Assembly (NCBI GenBank): GCA_948470335.1
Contig: CAOKOL010000032.1
Coordinates: 1 to 44,207, forward strand
Source: an uncultured Lachnospiraceae bacterium
GTDB taxonomy: Bacteria > Bacillota > Clostridia > Lachnospirales > Lachnospiraceae
Direction of reading: 5' to 3'
Length of the DNA: 44,207 nucleotides
Shown: in pieces, positions 43,456-44,207 of the stretch
How the letters are laid out: each line of letters starts with the position of its first letter
Numbering within the stretch: the first letter of the stretch is position 1
Made by a program: the position numbers and the translations under genes
The notes under the pieces: generated by a model
Seen by the model: the letters and a program-made list of their open reading frames with translations, nothing else
Told to the model about the DNA's origin: nothing
The model's database searches: none

Positions 43456-44122
43456 TTATGCATACTTCCGGTGGGAGGCTTTGACGCTTTCCTGGGAGAC
43501 CGTACAGTACAGCATCGTCGTATCCAGCTTCTCATGCCCCAGAAACTCTTTGACCTCCTCGATCTTCATCCCTCTGGCCAACAAATCGGTGGCGATTGTG
43601 CGGCGGAACCGATGCGGATGCACATTTTCCACTTCCGACCGTTTCCCCAACTGCCGAAGCATGTACTGGATCCCGGCCACCGTAAGACGGTTATGGGGAT
43701 AATCCAGTGTCACAAACAGCGGTTCTTTCTGCAAATCCTCTATCGACTTCCCATCCCGGCAGCGACTGGCCAAATATCTCCGCAGGTAGAATTTTGCCCC
43801 GTCCGTCAGATATGTCCTCCGTTCTTTACTGCCTTTTCCATACACTATCAGCTCCTGTTTTCCCATTTCGATATCATTCACGTTCAAAGATGCCAGTTCA
43901 GAAACCCTGACACCCGTAGAGTATAAAAACTCAACCATGGCCCTGTCCCGAACGTTGTCACAGTTTACCTGCCTGCCCCGTGGCCGCCAGCTCCGTGCAT
44001 TCTTTTTGCACTTCCAGGCCGTGGAAATTGACATACAGCACATTTTTCAGATGTTCCTGCTGCCCTGGCTCCAGGTGTGGAGCCATCTCATTGATTACTT
44101 TCTCTAATATTTTTTCTAGCAT
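43456..44122 (-). pseudogene. Broken tyrosine recombinase/integrase
   Basis: Two pieces of one gene lie in different frames. The N-terminal piece (44122-43958) reads MLEKILEKVINEMAPHLEPG and on to LAATG, then runs into a stop. The C-terminal piece (about 43962-43456, another frame) holds an almost complete catalytic domain with Arg in STGVRVSELASL, Lys in GKGSKERRTYL, His-Arg in HPHRFRRTIA, and LGHEKLDTTMLYC. The core-binding domain of roughly 100 residues that should lie between them is missing, so a deletion with frame change at about 43962-43985 is the simplest reading. A good GGAAGGAGG site still stands before the ATG. It is a relic of a mobile element, not an active integrase. Confidence 0.85.
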
Positions 44123-44150
44123 AAGCGTTGCCTCCTTCCCCAAATGATAA

Positions 44151-44174
44151 CAAAAAAGAGGGCTTGAAACCCTC
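44151..44174 (-). terminator. Terminator on the minus strand upstream of the recombinase remnant
   Basis: GAGGG/CCCTC stem; on the minus strand it ends in CCCTCTTTTTTG. It ends a transcript coming from beyond the window edge. Confidence 0.75.
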
Positions 44175-44207
44175 CCCTGAACATGGTATTATAAGCATAG
44201 GAAAAGC

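Noticed and set aside
43456..44122. An active integrase marking a prophage or genomic island within the window
   Set aside because: The gene is interrupted by a deletion with frame change, and no phage, conjugation or attachment-site duplication is visible inside the window.

Overview
The window looks like a chromosomal segment of an anaerobic, endospore-forming Clostridia bacterium, most likely Lachnospiraceae. This rests on strong AGGAGG-type ribosome sites, TTGACA/TATAAT promoters, a CotS-type spore-coat kinase homologue, the tig-clpP-clpX-lon order, and several Clostridia-type families (VanG/VanT, MocR plus ECF S component, non-pyrrolysine MttB). No species can be named from the sequence alone.

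Layout. 1-180: initiator tRNA (cut by the window edge) and tRNA-Phe. 362-5258: a VanG-type D-Ala-D-Ser ligase, a membrane serine/alanine racemase of VanT type, and a lone hisD. 5337-8342: coaX (minus strand), then a MocR-type PLP-dependent regulator divergent from an ECF vitamin-transporter S component, with overlapping promoters and direct repeats between them. 8533-15237: a short FmdE-like protein, a PucR-type regulator, an MFS carrier and three consecutive UroD-fold methyltransferase-like genes. 15421-23276: ordinary genes (Orn/Lys/Arg-type decarboxylase, CotS-like kinase, phospho-sugar mutase, PrcB-like lipoprotein, hemolysin III, DEAD-box helicase). 23384-25584 (minus): an ECF sigma factor followed by two paralogous zinc-finger anti-sigma factors. 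25903-28166: a His/Cys repeat protein divergent from a PurF-like protein whose glutaminase centre is gone. 28170-30202 (minus): a MATE exporter and a CYTH protein. 30628-36642: a TetR-type regulator, an MttB-family methyltransferase, an MFS carrier, a BCCT betaine-type carrier and a DUF1638 protein. 36688-43203: a DJ-1/PfpI protein, then tig, clpP, clpX and lon. 43456-44122: a broken tyrosine recombinase.

The two accessory regions of most interest both look like methyl-transfer modules. The first (8.9-15.2 kb) has a sensory regulator divergent from a carrier and three UroD-fold proteins; two keep the His-X-Cys...Cys zinc site of MtaA/MtbA-type methyltransferases and the third has lost it. The second (30.5-36.6 kb) pairs an MttB-family methyltransferase with two carriers. 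Its regulator appears to bind a near-palindrome, GGTTAACSTGTTAAYC, found in front of both the regulator gene and the MttB operon. I found no gene for a corrinoid protein or its reductive activator in the window, so if these are corrinoid-dependent demethylation systems the partners lie elsewhere.

Other points worth following: a VanG/VanT pair without VanXY or VanRS, a PurF paralogue that keeps its Fe-S and PRPP sites but not its glutaminase, and a PLP-sensing regulator facing a vitamin transporter gene. Assignments come from reading the sequence and remembering families; no database search was run.
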